From NCBI GenBank assembly GCA_017889635.1, contig JAGGAC010000002.1, positions 62,001 to 126,000 on the forward strand: a stretch of DNA of 64,000 bases, read 5' to 3'. Positions 1 through 9,355 of this stretch are shown here, piece after piece (position 1 is the stretch's first letter; every line of letters starts with the position of its first letter). Under the pieces are notes generated by a model. It was not told the origin of the DNA. It was given only the letters and a program-made list of their open reading frames with translations, and ran no database searches. The stretch is from Bacillota bacterium. Lineage in GTDB: Bacteria > Bacillota > Negativicutes > Sporomusales > CTSoil-080. Made by a program: the position numbers and the translations under genes.

Positions 1-1947
1 AATCTCTCGCATAGTAGGTAGTTGCCGATGCTCAGAATGAAAGCAGCCCCACAAACGGTTACCAGTGGTAAGAATCAGAGGAAATTCCCTCATCAGCTCA
101 GGTGTAGTGTAAGGCCCCTCGACTGGCTCAATATGTTTTGGCAACATATCAAACCCCCAGACATCAAACAGTGGTGAGGTAAATTCATATAGACCTGTCG
201 GAGTAACAAATCCAGGCTGCCCATCACTCCGCAGCAAGCCTTTTTCGTGTTTTTGATAGGTGTAATCCCAGTCCCAGAAGTCGTTAACCCGTTCCACCAG
301 CGTGTCAAAATCATAATCAACACCGCCGTCCTCTTTGAGCAGTTGGGTCAGATATTCATTTACATCCTTGTACTTATCAAATCGGTCAGGCCTAATTCGT
401 TTACCTAAATCAAGCACAATTTCCTCATCAGATTTACTCTGTTCATATTGCTCGGCTCCCCTAGCAATAGACCTGAGCGGAGTCCACCAGGCTCTAAAGC
501 TGTCACGCTCAACGCTCATTGCCGCAGGCAAAACAAGATCAGCGAAAGCTACTGCCGATGGAGTCATAAAGAGATCTACCACTACACAAAATGGTACTTT
601 CTTCATTGCAGCATAAACGCGCGGAGCCTCGCCCGCCATATTAGCTATTGGGTTAGTTCCCTGGAGCCAAAGCATCTGTACCGGATATGGGCGACCAGTC
701 TCCAAACATTCTAAAAGTTTATCCGGGGGAATAAAGGGGGTATAACCAGATTCATGGATTGGGGATTCATAGGTACCGATTCGCTTCAATAGCATTTCTT
801 CCGGTATATACTCAATAGCACTGCCATATTTTTTGCTGCGATTATAGGCGTAGCGTTGAATAATATTTCCACCAGGCACATCAATATTGCCGGTAAGAGC
901 CATCAAATCAGTAATAGCACCTGAAGCTTCCATCGCTGCCATCTGCATATCAATAGCCAACCCCCACTGAATGGCCGCCGGTTTGGCTTTTGCATACATA
1001 CGGGCCGCTTCAACAATCTGGTCTTTGGGAATCCAGGTAATATCAGCGACTTTCTCCGGCGGATATTCCTTTACCCGCTCCACCAAATCCTCAAACCCAT
1101 AAGTCCAATTTTCAACAAAATCATGATCATAGAGATCTTCATTAATAATTACATTAAGAAAACCAAGCGCCAGCGCAGCGTCTGTGCCAGGTCTTCCCCT
1201 CAGCCAAATATCCGCTTTAGCTGCCAGCCAGGTCAAAGCCGGATCAACAACTATAAGTTTTGTACCCAGTCGCATCATATCTACGATCCAGTGCCCCATA
1301 AAGCCGTCTCCGTTTGAGACAAGCGGATTATTGCCCCAAACCACAATTACCTCAGGCTTCTTCCACTCAGAATTCTTCTCGCGCAGGGGATGCGTCTGCG
1401 AACAGTCACTAATTACACAGTCGCCCAACTTTATTAAGTTAGCCGTCATACGGGGCTGATAACAAGAATCGCCGCTTAGGAACCCAAAGCAAAGGTTGGG
1501 ACTACCAAAAATAGCTCTAGTAATTACCGCCGGCTGCCACATGGAATTTCTACCCGTTCCCACTAAGGTAGCAATGCTTTCTACGCCGTGATTATCTTTA
1601 ATTTCATTATATTTAGCCTCGATAATATCATAAGCTTCATCCCAGGTAATCCGCTGCCATTTATTATCACCCTTTTCCCCAACCCGTTTCAAAGGCCATT
1701 TTAAACGATCATTGCTGTATACCTGCTCAATCATATTTATGCATCGCAAACATAATCTACCGCGGTTAAATGGAGCATTGGGGTCGCCCTCAATTTTTTC
1801 CAGCTTACCGTTTTTACTGTACAATAGCACCCCACAACCATTATGACAGCCCGGAGCGGTCCATACCGAAGTGCGCGTTACTGTATACTCGCCTTCCTGC
1901 CATCTGGCTTCGGTTCTATACAGTTCCATGTTAAAGTCTTCGAACAC
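1..1947 (-). CDS. Molybdopterin-dependent oxidoreductase, C-terminus beyond window
   Basis: An open frame runs from a GTG at 1947 to the left edge (about 649 codons) without a stop. The GTG has a GGAGGA ribosome site 7 nt upstream; an in-frame ATG lies at 1929. It belongs to the DMSO-reductase/formate dehydrogenase superfamily (bis-MGD cofactor). N-terminal cysteines are C34, C38, C66 and C69, inside a family-typical stretch (GCHNGCGV, then EGDPNAPFNRGRLC). Later conserved stretches include WGNNP and WLQGTNPIANMAGEAP, typical of pterin-binding regions. The usual C-x2-C-x3-C-x27-C pattern is altered: Ala31 sits at the first Cys position and C69 is extra. No signal peptide or Tat motif is seen, so it is probably cytoplasmic. 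A sigma-54 promoter at 2065-2080 and the activator downstream of it on the map (2296-4416) suggest inducible expression. The substrate is unknown; hydratase/transhydroxylase-like relatives are possible. Confidence 0.9.
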   Translation of the reverse strand, partial: MFEDFNMELYRTEARWQEGEYTVTRTSVWTAPGCHNGCGVLLYSKNGKLEKIEGDPNAPFNRGRLCLRCINMIEQVYSNDRLKWPLKRVGEKGDNKWQRITWDEAYDIIEAKYNEIKDNHGVESIATLVGTGRNSMWQPAVITRAIFGSPNLCFGFLSGDSCYQPRMTANLIKLGDCVISDCSQTHPLREKNSEWKKPEVIVVWGNNPLVSNGDGFMGHWIVDMMRLGTKLIVVDPALTWLAAKADIWLRGRPGTDAALALGFLNVIINEDLYDHDFVENWTYGFEDLVERVKEYPPEKVADITWIPKDQIVEAARMYAKAKPAAIQWGLAIDMQMAAMEASGAITDLMALTGNIDVPGGNIIQRYAYNRSKKYGSAIEYIPEEMLLKRIGTYESPIHESGYTPFIPPDKLLECLETGRPYPVQMLWLQGTNPIANMAGEAPRVYAAMKKVPFCVVVDLFMTPSAVAFADLVLPAAMSVERDSFRAWWTPLRSIARGAEQYEQSKSDEEIVLDLGKRIRPDRFDKYKDVNEYLTQLLKEDGGVDYDFDTLVERVNDFWDWDYTYQKHEKGLLRSDGQPGFVTPTGLYEFTSPLFDVWGFDMLPKHIEPVEGPYTTPELMREFPLILTTGNRLWGCFHSEHRQLPTMREI

Positions 1948-2064
1948 CTCTAACTCCTCCTTATTCCTTTGATCCCATAGGCTAAATGTAAAAATTTTTA
2001 ACTAGCCGTTACAACCTCCCGGTTTCGAAATCAGGACTGCTTCCATTCGCTTGCTTATACATTT

Positions 2065-2080
2065 AGCAACATGCGTGCCA
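2065..2080 (-). promoter_or_regulatory. Sigma-54 (-24/-12) promoter of the molybdopterin oxidoreductase
   Basis: On the minus strand this reads TGGCACGCATGTTGCT. It has GG and GC exactly 10 nt apart and matches the consensus TGGCAC-N5-TTGCW at every key base. Predicted transcription start is near 2054, about 107 nt upstream of the GTG at 1947. A 16-bp inverted repeat, ACATAGCAACCTATGT (2083-2098), abuts the -24 side. The rest of the 348-nt gap (1948-2295) holds no gene I can support; distal activator sites may lie in it. Confidence 0.9.
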
Positions 2081-2295
2081 ATACATAGCAACCTATGTAG
2101 AATACCGTTCAACGATCATTTGACATCTGGTGACCAACTCTAACTCAACAAACAGTCGTTCCATTTAAAGACTCATCGTTTTTTTTTGAGAACTGAAAGC
2201 CCTAGTTGTACTACAAGCCACCAAAAATAATGCTATAAACAAAAATACAGCCCACCTTCGTTAAGGCAAACTGCACATTCTATGGACACTATATT

Positions 2296-4416
2296 TTAAT
2301 CGTCGATACTAATATTATATTCCTTTAATTTTCGGTACAGCGTAGACTTGCCCATACCTACTAGTTCCGCAGCTCTTGTTATGTTATTCCTTGTTTTATA
2401 TAAAGCATTCTCAATAATAACCCTTTCCATTGTTTCAATGTTATATATCTCCTCCAGCTTTTTACCGCTATCAGATATAGTAAATTTACCGTTTAAAACA
2501 ATGTCCGGCAAATCCCCCGGTTCGATAATATCACCTTGACCATTGTTGTTAACTGCATAGATTACAGCATTCTCCAGTTGCCGTACGTTACCAGGCCAAT
2601 TATAACATCCGAGCACCTTCATAGCCGATGCCGATATCTGCAGAGACTTACAACCCAGCTTTTTGCAATACTTTTTGATAAAATACCGACTAAGAACTTC
2701 CACATCATACTCTCTTTGGCGTAGTGGCGGAAGATTTATCGACAAAACTGCCAACCGAAAATAGAGATCTTCACGAAAAAGATTTTCCTTTACCAATTGA
2801 TAGAGATCTTTATTTGTGGCAGCAATAACTCGGAAATCCACCTTCTTATAACGGCGACCACCTATACGCATAACCTGCTTATCTTCAAGAACTCTTAAAA
2901 GTACTGCCTGGAGTTCAACCGGCATGTCTCCAATCTCATCTAAAAGTAGCGTTCCTCCATGAGCCAACTCAAATTTTCCTGGTCTTCCGCTACGCTCAGC
3001 ACCGGTAAAACTCCCACCTTCATAACCGAAAAGTTCGCTTTCAATCAGATCTTTAGGTACGGCGGCACAATTTATAGCCATAAACGGACCTTGTGGACGA
3101 TACCTGTTATGAATTGCCTGAGCAAAAAGCTCCTTTCCAGTACCACTTTCACCGATCAAAAGAATATTTTCCGCTGAACCGGCGAACCGCTTGCCAAGCT
3201 CTACAGCCCTTTTGAAACTTTTGCTCTCACCAATAAGGTCTTCGAATTTACAGCCAGCTACCATCCCATACCGGCTTGGCAGTATTGCATTTACTTTTTC
3301 TACGCTGCTCAGTTTTAACACTGCTCCATCTACTTCATCAGAGCTAGCATTCAACACTGGTCGGATATTCACGATATATTGTTGTTCATCATTACCGTTG
3401 CAGATAGTTTCTCCTACCTCAACATTCTCACCAAGTAAAACAAGCTTCATCAATCGAGACTGGCTGGTTAAAAATTCATTGATATTTCGGTTTTCTATTT
3501 CGCCAAGTCCCAGTTGTAGTATCCTGCCACTTTCCTTATTTATGTGAATTATATTGCCGTTTCTGTCTATGCTGATTATCCCCTCATCAATAACAGCTAA
3601 AGTTGCATTTAGTATATAATGGGTAGTTTTTAAGTGGTTATTAGCAGTTTCCAAATAATCATAACTTTTTTTAAGCTGCAAATTATTTTCAATAGCTGTC
3701 GCTAATGCTGTTGTTAACGCTAAAACATGCATATGGGAACTGAAGTTTATAAAACAGTCCATTGGCAACTTATTCAAATGCTGGCTCAAAACCAAAATGG
3801 CAATTACATCGCCATTGTCATCCAGTATAGGAGCTGCTGAAGCGCTGGAATTGTAGAAAGTTAAACAATAGTGTTCCGGACCCAAAAGATGCACCGGACG
3901 CTTTAGCTGCATACTTAGTATATGAGCGCAAGTACCTATCGTCTTCTCATTCCATATTAGACCTGTCAGCGAATCTTTATCCAAAGCTGTTTGAAGATTA
4001 TCACCTTCGTGCAGCAAAAGAACACCGTTTTTTTCGAACAGATATAACGCAAATTCAGAAGCTTGGAGCAAATCCTTCAATGTTTCAAATAATGCCTTAG
4101 TAATATCAATAAGGCGCTTATTTCGCTTAAGAATTTTTGTAATCTTCCCATTATCTAAGCGACTATTTATTGTCTCGTTATAAGGATTGACCCCTAGTGC
4201 CTGTGATCTAATCCAAGATTCAGCAACATCCTGATTAATATAAGCGCACCGGCGTGGATCTTCATTATATTGGATAAATTTGAGTTTGCTCTCCTGAATT
4301 TCATGCCAACGCATCTTAATACTACTATGATCATTCTCCGCACACTTTGGATTCCGATAATCACGTACCTGTAAAAGGTTAGTCGTATACACACCTTCAC
4401 TGCTGAACTTTTCCAC
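2296..4416 (-). CDS. Sigma-54-dependent enhancer-binding transcriptional activator (AcoR-like)
   Basis: 706 aa from a GTG at 4416, chosen because GGAGGG lies 8 nt upstream. An earlier ORF start exists at 4497 and a later ATG at 4314. Domain order: N-terminal sensor region with the SWIRSQ motif common in AcoR-type proteins; GAF-like region; PAS-like region (about 270-380); AAA+ domain with Walker A GESGTGKE (about 422) and the sigma-54 contact loop written GSFTGA instead of GAFTGA (about 469); C-terminal Fis-type helix-turn-helix. It should activate the sigma-54 promoter at 2065-2080, which lies just downstream of this gene, and so the molybdopterin enzyme. Ligand unknown. Confidence 0.92.
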   Translation of the reverse strand: MEKFSSEGVYTTNLLQVRDYRNPKCAENDHSSIKMRWHEIQESKLKFIQYNEDPRRCAYINQDVAESWIRSQALGVNPYNETINSRLDNGKITKILKRNKRLIDITKALFETLKDLLQASEFALYLFEKNGVLLLHEGDNLQTALDKDSLTGLIWNEKTIGTCAHILSMQLKRPVHLLGPEHYCLTFYNSSASAAPILDDNGDVIAILVLSQHLNKLPMDCFINFSSHMHVLALTTALATAIENNLQLKKSYDYLETANNHLKTTHYILNATLAVIDEGIISIDRNGNIIHINKESGRILQLGLGEIENRNINEFLTSQSRLMKLVLLGENVEVGETICNGNDEQQYIVNIRPVLNASSDEVDGAVLKLSSVEKVNAILPSRYGMVAGCKFEDLIGESKSFKRAVELGKRFAGSAENILLIGESGTGKELFAQAIHNRYRPQGPFMAINCAAVPKDLIESELFGYEGGSFTGAERSGRPGKFELAHGGTLLLDEIGDMPVELQAVLLRVLEDKQVMRIGGRRYKKVDFRVIAATNKDLYQLVKENLFREDLYFRLAVLSINLPPLRQREYDVEVLSRYFIKKYCKKLGCKSLQISASAMKVLGCYNWPGNVRQLENAVIYAVNNNGQGDIIEPGDLPDIVLNGKFTISDSGKKLEEIYNIETMERVIIENALYKTRNNITRAAELVGMGKSTLYRKLKEYNISIDD

Positions 4417-4841
4417 ACCCAGTACCCTCCCTGTACATATAAGGCGTGCCGGAAGCAGCAAACTGCAGTTTCTTTCCAAGGCTCCGCCAACAACCAAACG
4501 GCGTTGTCAGGAAATATTAACACTAAATTTCTTCAAGTGGACTCATCGCTATTATCGGCCCATTTATAAAAATAGCAGTGAGTCTGAAATAAAATTATAA
4601 TACAGACAGCTAATTAAAGTACGCCACCATCGTCTTTTAAAATTATAAAATGCGCCCGAAACTTACCTTAGCTCCTTAAACAGGAATAACACTCTGGCGT
4701 TTACTATTTTATGCCAAGATGCAACCACTTATGTTATAAGCCCTTCCAAAAGTCACACTTATACCAAGCTCTTTTCTTTACTTTTGCGCTTTTTAACATT
4801 CGCTATTTTCTAATATTTTCCTGCACATTTTAAGAATAGAT
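4417..4841. other. Intergenic region upstream of the sigma-54 activator
   Basis: About 425 nt between the acyl-CoA ligase terminator and the activator GTG. It is AT-rich. I see no convincing gene, RNA or consensus promoter; small open frames here lack ribosome sites. Confidence 0.5.
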
Positions 4842-4870
4842 AAAAGACCTGGTCTCAGCCAAGTCTTTTT
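4842..4870 (-). terminator. Rho-independent terminator of the acyl-CoA synthetase gene
   Basis: Inverted repeat with arms AAAAGACCTGG (4842-4852) and CCAAGTCTTTT (4859-4869), one mismatch. It overlaps the stop codon of the gene that ends at 4869. Confidence 0.6.
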
Positions 4871-6362
4871 ATCCAACTTCATCATTATTATCTGTATTTG
4901 CAATCCGTTCCAGAAGTACCCTTTTGAGTATCTTTCCAGTATTATTTTTAGGCAAATCACTAACTTGAATAAAATCCCTGGGGATCTTATAAGCTGCAAG
5001 ATTGACTTGTAAATAATCTTTCAATGCTTTCTTGTCCAAATTTTGCCCTTCTTCCAGAACAATGTATGCGCAAACAGCCTGTCCCCGAAGGTTATCCGAC
5101 ACTCCAACAACACTTGCCTCAACAACACCGGGATAAGCATATAAAATCTCTTCAATCTCCCTTGGATAAACATTCTCACCATTTACAATAATCATATCTT
5201 TTAATCGGTCAACAATGAAATAGTAACCTTCGTCATCTTGATAAGCTAAATCACCGGTATGAAGCCAACCACCACTAATAGCGCGCGCAGTATCGAGCGG
5301 CAAATTAAAGTATTCTTTCATAACACTAGGCCCTTTAACAACCAGTTCGCCCACCTTACCAGGCGGCAGCATTTCCCCCTCTTGATTTACAACCTTAACA
5401 GCTAAACCGGGAAGCGGCTTACCAATAGAACAGTACTTTGTTTTATCAGGAGGATTAAGCATTACAACCGGCGACGCTTCCGATAATCCATAACCTTCAA
5501 TAATTTTATTGCCAAACTTCTGAAAAAATTGCTCTGCTACCATTTGCGGCAACGAAGCTCCACCGGATACAAATAGTTTAACTCCGGCTAAATCTGCGTT
5601 TGTCCCTATCCGGAGTAGTAGATTATAGATTGGCGGCACACCATACATCACAGTCACCGCATACTCTTTGATCGCAGCCAGCGTTTCTTTAGGCATAAAG
5701 GCGCTCATTATTACAATTGATGCACCAGCAAGCAGCGAATTAAGTATTGAACAGGTCCAGGAAAAACAATGATACATCGGCAGAACACATAAAACTACAT
5801 CGGATTCTCTTACATTTAAAACAGCTTCAAAGGCCTGAGCATTGCTGACAAGATTTCCATGAGTCAACAAGGCGCCCTTAGGATTACCGGTCGTACCTGA
5901 AGTATAAATAATTGCGCAAGGATGATTCTTATCAAAATCATCTGCAAGTTTCGGCGCCTTGAAACTAGCTCCTCTTGAGAGCTCATTAGAAAAATCGGGA
6001 ATAACAAGTTGTACTACTTCACCTTGATTATCTAATTCACTACTAAAATCCAGCAGCGTCATTGTAATAAGAAAGCCTATCTTAGCATCGTTGATAATAT
6101 AGGCAATTTCGCGCAACGTAAGCTGAAAATTGAGTGGAACAACAATCGCCCCTAAACTTATAATCGCCATATAACTATAAACGAACTCAGCAGAATTCCG
6201 CGAAAATAATCCTACCGTTTGTCCTGGCCGAACGCCTTGATAATATAAATAATCCCGGTAAAATTCCACCATTTCCTGAAATTGGCGATATGTAACATTC
6301 TCTTTGTCACGAAAAGCCACCGCATCGTCTTTGCCTTGATAAATAAGCTGATGCACTAACAT
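4869..6362 (-). CDS. Long-chain fatty acid--CoA ligase family protein (AMP-forming)
   Basis: 497 aa, the usual length of a class I acyl-CoA synthetase. Adenylate-forming motifs: P-loop IYTSGTTGNPKGA (about 151-163), the A5-like stretch EGYGLSEASP, the A7 hinge region GWLHTGDLA, then DRLKDMIIVNGENVYPREIEE and the C-terminal catalytic lysine region NNTGKILKR. It would activate a carboxylic acid with ATP and CoA to acyl-CoA in the cytoplasm. The substrate cannot be read from sequence. It stands alone: the LysR gene at 6440-7348 is upstream on the same strand and its own terminator is at 4842-4870. The ribosome site is weak (GGGG about 14 nt before ATG). Confidence 0.9.
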   Translation of the reverse strand: MLVHQLIYQGKDDAVAFRDKENVTYRQFQEMVEFYRDYLYYQGVRPGQTVGLFSRNSAEFVYSYMAIISLGAIVVPLNFQLTLREIAYIINDAKIGFLITMTLLDFSSELDNQGEVVQLVIPDFSNELSRGASFKAPKLADDFDKNHPCAIIYTSGTTGNPKGALLTHGNLVSNAQAFEAVLNVRESDVVLCVLPMYHCFSWTCSILNSLLAGASIVIMSAFMPKETLAAIKEYAVTVMYGVPPIYNLLLRIGTNADLAGVKLFVSGGASLPQMVAEQFFQKFGNKIIEGYGLSEASPVVMLNPPDKTKYCSIGKPLPGLAVKVVNQEGEMLPPGKVGELVVKGPSVMKEYFNLPLDTARAISGGWLHTGDLAYQDDEGYYFIVDRLKDMIIVNGENVYPREIEEILYAYPGVVEASVVGVSDNLRGQAVCAYIVLEEGQNLDKKALKDYLQVNLAAYKIPRDFIQVSDLPKNNTGKILKRVLLERIANTDNNDEVG

Positions 6363-6439
6363 TTAATAAAACAGCCCCTTCCGCATTTCCTATCAGAACA
6401 ACCGGCCTCGGCGATTCTATAATATATGTTTAAAAATTC

Positions 6440-7348
6440 CTAGACTATCCTATTCGGTTTCTCTTTATCATTCAAAAGCAGCTGGGTAAATCTTATCCAT
6501 TCCCGAGCAGCAAACGATAAATATCGCCCCTTTCGCCAAATGACAGCTAGATTCCAAGGAATCGACGGTTCAACCAACGGTATAACTCTAACCCGCGACC
6601 TGTCAATCCCCCGGCAAATTGTATCCGGCAATAACGCAATACCAAGCTTCGCTGCCACCATACCACCGATAAAATCCCACTGAGAACTCTCAGATATGAT
6701 CTTGGGCCTGAATCCAGCTTGCCCACAGGCTGAAATAATTCGATCATGCAGAACAAAATCTTCATTAAGTAAAATAAAAAAATCCTGGGCAAGCTCGCTC
6801 AGCTTTACTTCCTCTCTATTAGCCAAAGAATGTGACACAGGTACCAACAGCATTAATTTTTCCTCAACAAACGGAAACCAATTAAATTGTATATCATTTA
6901 TTGGCAATAAAGTAACGCCAATATCCAGCACACCACTGTCGACATCATTCTCAATTTTTTTTGCTCCATTTTCAGTCAGCTGAATAACAACCTCTGGATA
7001 CTGCTCATGAAACTTACCAATTACATGAGGAAAGAAGCTAGATCCAACCATTGGTGGCAATCCGATATTAATATGCCCTACTTTTAAATGTACCAAGTCA
7101 TCAAGTTCTAGGGAAATATTGCGAACCGCAGTAACAATATTTTGCGCCTGGGAAAAAACAACTTGTCCTGCATCTGTTAATTCAACCGCCTTACCCAAAC
7201 GGTTAAAGAGCTCAACCCCCAATTCTTCTTCAATATTCTTTATCATCTTACTAATTGTCGGCTGGGTAACAAATAAAACCTGCGCCGCTTTAGTAAAGCT
7301 CCCGCACTTAGCTACCGCCAAAAAATACTCAATATGCCTAATATTCAC
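6440..7348 (-). CDS. LysR-family regulator, divergent from lrgAB-type genes
   Basis: 302 aa from a GTG at 7348 with AAGGAG 7 nt upstream. N-terminal winged HTH (residues 1-60, LysR pattern FTKAAQVLFVTQPTISKMI) and a C-terminal periplasmic-binding-like effector domain. It is divergently transcribed from the holin-like pair at 7460-8508, the arrangement seen for CidR-type LysR regulators of cidAB/ywbHG. By that analogy it would activate lrgAB in response to a metabolic signal such as acetate or pyruvate overflow; this is inference. Confidence 0.9.
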   Translation of the reverse strand: MNIRHIEYFLAVAKCGSFTKAAQVLFVTQPTISKMIKNIEEELGVELFNRLGKAVELTDAGQVVFSQAQNIVTAVRNISLELDDLVHLKVGHINIGLPPMVGSSFFPHVIGKFHEQYPEVVIQLTENGAKKIENDVDSGVLDIGVTLLPINDIQFNWFPFVEEKLMLLVPVSHSLANREEVKLSELAQDFFILLNEDFVLHDRIISACGQAGFRPKIISESSQWDFIGGMVAAKLGIALLPDTICRGIDRSRVRVIPLVEPSIPWNLAVIWRKGRYLSFAAREWIRFTQLLLNDKEKPNRIV

Positions 7349-7378
7349 AGTGTGCTCCTTACCAATTATAGATAAATA

Positions 7379-7393
7379 GAATGTAAATCATTC
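7379..7393. promoter_or_regulatory. Candidate LysR operator between the divergent genes
   Basis: A 15-bp palindrome, GAATGTAAATCATTC, lies between the LysR gene and the lrgA promoter. Size and symmetry suit a LysR site; binding is inferred only. Confidence 0.4.
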
Positions 7394-7404
7394 AATATAT
7401 TCAT

Positions 7405-7433
7405 TTTACCTATAGCAATGCATATTGTATACT
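7405..7433 (+). promoter_or_regulatory. Probable sigma-A promoter of the lrgAB pair
   Basis: TTTACC (7405-7410) and TATACT (7428-7433) are separated by 17 nt. This lies 27 nt before the lrgA start. The -10 is good, the -35 weak, as expected for an activator-dependent promoter. Confidence 0.45.
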
Positions 7434-7459
7434 TTTAATCACTAAGGGAGGCCTCACTA

Positions 7460-7834
7460 ATGAAAAAAATATTACAAGGAACCGGACAAGTTGCATTATT
7501 ATATGCTATCTCATTTTTGCTTGATAGATTGTTATCGCTTCTACATCTTGCAATTCCAAACAGTATGCTTGGAATTGCTATTCTTCTCTTATTACTACAT
7601 ACTAAAATAATCCGTGAAGAATGGTTTGAAATTGGAGCCAACTGGCTTTTAACAGAACTTTTACTGTTTTTCATTCCTTCCGCAGTAGGAATTATAGATT
7701 ATCAAAATGTATTTATAGCAATGGGAATACAGGTAATTGGCACTATTTTTCTTAGCACAACTTTAGTAATGATTTTCGCCGGACTATCGGCACAATTAAT
7801 AGCGAAATTTAAAGTGAGAAACCACTCATGTTAG
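7460..7834 (+). CDS. LrgA/CidA-family holin-like membrane protein
   Basis: 124 aa with a GGGAGG ribosome site before ATG 7460. Four hydrophobic segments fill nearly the whole protein, as in CidA/LrgA. The family forms small membrane proteins acting with LrgB/CidB in export of overflow metabolites (pyruvate/acetate) or in control of murein hydrolysis. Its reading frame overlaps the start of the lrgB-type gene by 7 nt, so translation is coupled. Cid versus Lrg subtype cannot be told from sequence alone. Confidence 0.88.
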   Translation: MKKILQGTGQVALLYAISFLLDRLLSLLHLAIPNSMLGIAILLLLLHTKIIREEWFEIGANWLLTELLLFFIPSAVGIIDYQNVFIAMGIQVIGTIFLSTTLVMIFAGLSAQLIAKFKVRNHSC

Positions 7835-8508
7835 CTCTTGCTTGTTTAATACTTACCGTCATCATCTACTTTAGCGCAAAATGGTACTACCAAAATAACC
7901 CCAAAGCCTATTTATCACCGTTGCTTACTGCGCCACTGCTAATTATCGCCTTTTTAACGCTAACTCATATCTCCTATCAAGCCTACTATTCTGGAGCAAA
8001 ATGGCTAAGCAATACCTTGCAGCCAGCAACCATCGCCTTCGCCTTTCCGCTATATAAATACCGCAGTACATTAAAACAACATGCTGGCGAAATAATTGTT
8101 GGTGTATTGTTCGGTTCAATTATTGCCATTATATCATCAGACTGGATTGCCAAAAGCTTCAGCTTAAACCCCCAACTAGTTAGCAGCCTTATTCCCCACT
8201 CCATTACTACTCCCATAGCCATGGATATCGCCAAAAACATTGGCGGCATACCAGCTATTGCCGCGGTATTCGTAATCATAACTGGTCTAGCAGGAGCACT
8301 AATTGGACCGCTTATAATTAAATTACTTAAGATTGAAACTGAAGTTGCCCGCGGCATTCTTTTTGGTACCAGCGCTCATGGTGCCGGTACCGCAAAAGCC
8401 TTTGAATTCAGTTCTGTCACAGGCACAATTTCTAGTTTAGCAATGATCATTACCGCTATCATCAGTGCCTGCATCATACCTACACTCATAATATGGTTAG
8501 GTTTATAA
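7828..8508 (+). CDS. LrgB/CidB-family membrane protein
   Basis: 226 aa, the normal LrgB length, with multiple transmembrane segments. Conserved family stretches include SLIPHSITTPIAMDIAKNIG (about 129-148) and GTSAHGAGTAKAFE (about 184-197). It starts 7 nt inside the lrgA-type gene. The two proteins are expected to act together at the cytoplasmic membrane. A hairpin after the stop (8538-8581) ends the unit. Confidence 0.92.
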   Translation: MLALACLILTVIIYFSAKWYYQNNPKAYLSPLLTAPLLIIAFLTLTHISYQAYYSGAKWLSNTLQPATIAFAFPLYKYRSTLKQHAGEIIVGVLFGSIIAIISSDWIAKSFSLNPQLVSSLIPHSITTPIAMDIAKNIGGIPAIAAVFVIITGLAGALIGPLIIKLLKIETEVARGILFGTSAHGAGTAKAFEFSSVTGTISSLAMIITAIISACIIPTLIIWLGL

Positions 8509-8537
8509 CTGCCATAATAAACCCCTTTCTTTATATC

Positions 8538-8581
8538 GAAAGAAGCCGACTTAAGCTATCATGCCGTGGTCCGCTTCTTTC
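8538..8581. terminator. Bidirectional terminator between lrgB and the ABC transporter operon
   Basis: Arms GAAAGAAGCCGAC (8538-8550) and GTCCGCTTCTTTC (8569-8581), one mismatch. It sits between convergent genes ending at 8508 and 8587. Confidence 0.6.
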
Positions 8582-8586
8582 TTAGT

Positions 8587-9345
8587 TTATAGCACTTTTT
8601 CCAAAAAGGCCTTGGTTCGTGAATGTGTTGGGCAGTTAAAAATAACCTTCGGCGTTCCTTCTTCCACGATTTCTCCATTATCCATAAACACCACTCGATT
8701 GGCTACTTCCCTGGCAAAAGCCATCTCATGCGTGACAACAAGCATTGTCATATGTTCTTCAGCCAACTTACGCATAGTTTTTAGTACTTCTCCGGTAAGC
8801 TCCGGGTCAAGCGCCGAAGTAGGCTCATCAAACAACATAATATCAGGTTTCATAGCCAAAGCCCTGGCAATAGCCACCCTTTGCTTTTGTCCGCCAGAAA
8901 GCCTGGCCGGATAACTGTCGCGTTTCTCTGCTAATCCAACCTTACGCAGAAGTTCCTCCGCTTCTGGTATGACTTCCTCCCGTTTCAGACCCTTAACCAC
9001 AACAGGCGCTTCAATTAAATTATCCAAAACCGTCAAATGGGGAAATAAGTTAAACTGCTGAAAAACCATCCCCATTCTTCCGCAGATACGTCTGGCTTCT
9101 GGTTCCGGCACATAGCGGCTCCGTCCGTCCGGCCCTGGAGCGACAAGTACTTCACCTTCGATTTGAATGGTTCCCCTATCGATTGTTTCCAGACGGTTTA
9201 AACACCTGAGAAAAGTACTTTTACCAGAGCCGGAAGGACCAATGACAGCCGCCACCTCACCTTGCTCCAAAGTAAGGGAAATACCTTTCAAAACCTCTAA
9301 GTTTTGAAATCGTTTATAAATATCAATAGCCTGTAGCATCTTCAT
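8587..9345 (-). CDS. Polar amino acid ABC transporter, ATP-binding protein (GlnQ-like)
   Basis: 252 aa from ATG 9345, chosen because AGGAGA lies 6 nt upstream; a longer frame from 9366 overlaps the permease stop. Walker [10 protein letters not shown] (36-44), Q-loop VFQQFN, signature LSGGQKQR, Walker [13 protein letters not shown] and the H-loop VVTHEM are all intact. It powers uptake of a polar amino acid with the permease (9356-10009) and lipoprotein (10107-10871) upstream in the same operon. Confidence 0.95.
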   Translation of the reverse strand: MKMLQAIDIYKRFQNLEVLKGISLTLEQGEVAAVIGPSGSGKSTFLRCLNRLETIDRGTIQIEGEVLVAPGPDGRSRYVPEPEARRICGRMGMVFQQFNLFPHLTVLDNLIEAPVVVKGLKREEVIPEAEELLRKVGLAEKRDSYPARLSGGQKQRVAIARALAMKPDIMLFDEPTSALDPELTGEVLKTMRKLAEEHMTMLVVTHEMAFAREVANRVVFMDNGEIVEEGTPKVIFNCPTHSRTKAFLEKVL

Positions 9346-9355
9346 GTTAATTCTC

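Noticed and set aside
335-1459. Plus-strand open frames (93, 88, 64 and 91 codons)
   Set aside because: They lie antisense inside the open molybdopterin oxidoreductase frame, which carries clear family motifs, and have no ribosome sites of their own.
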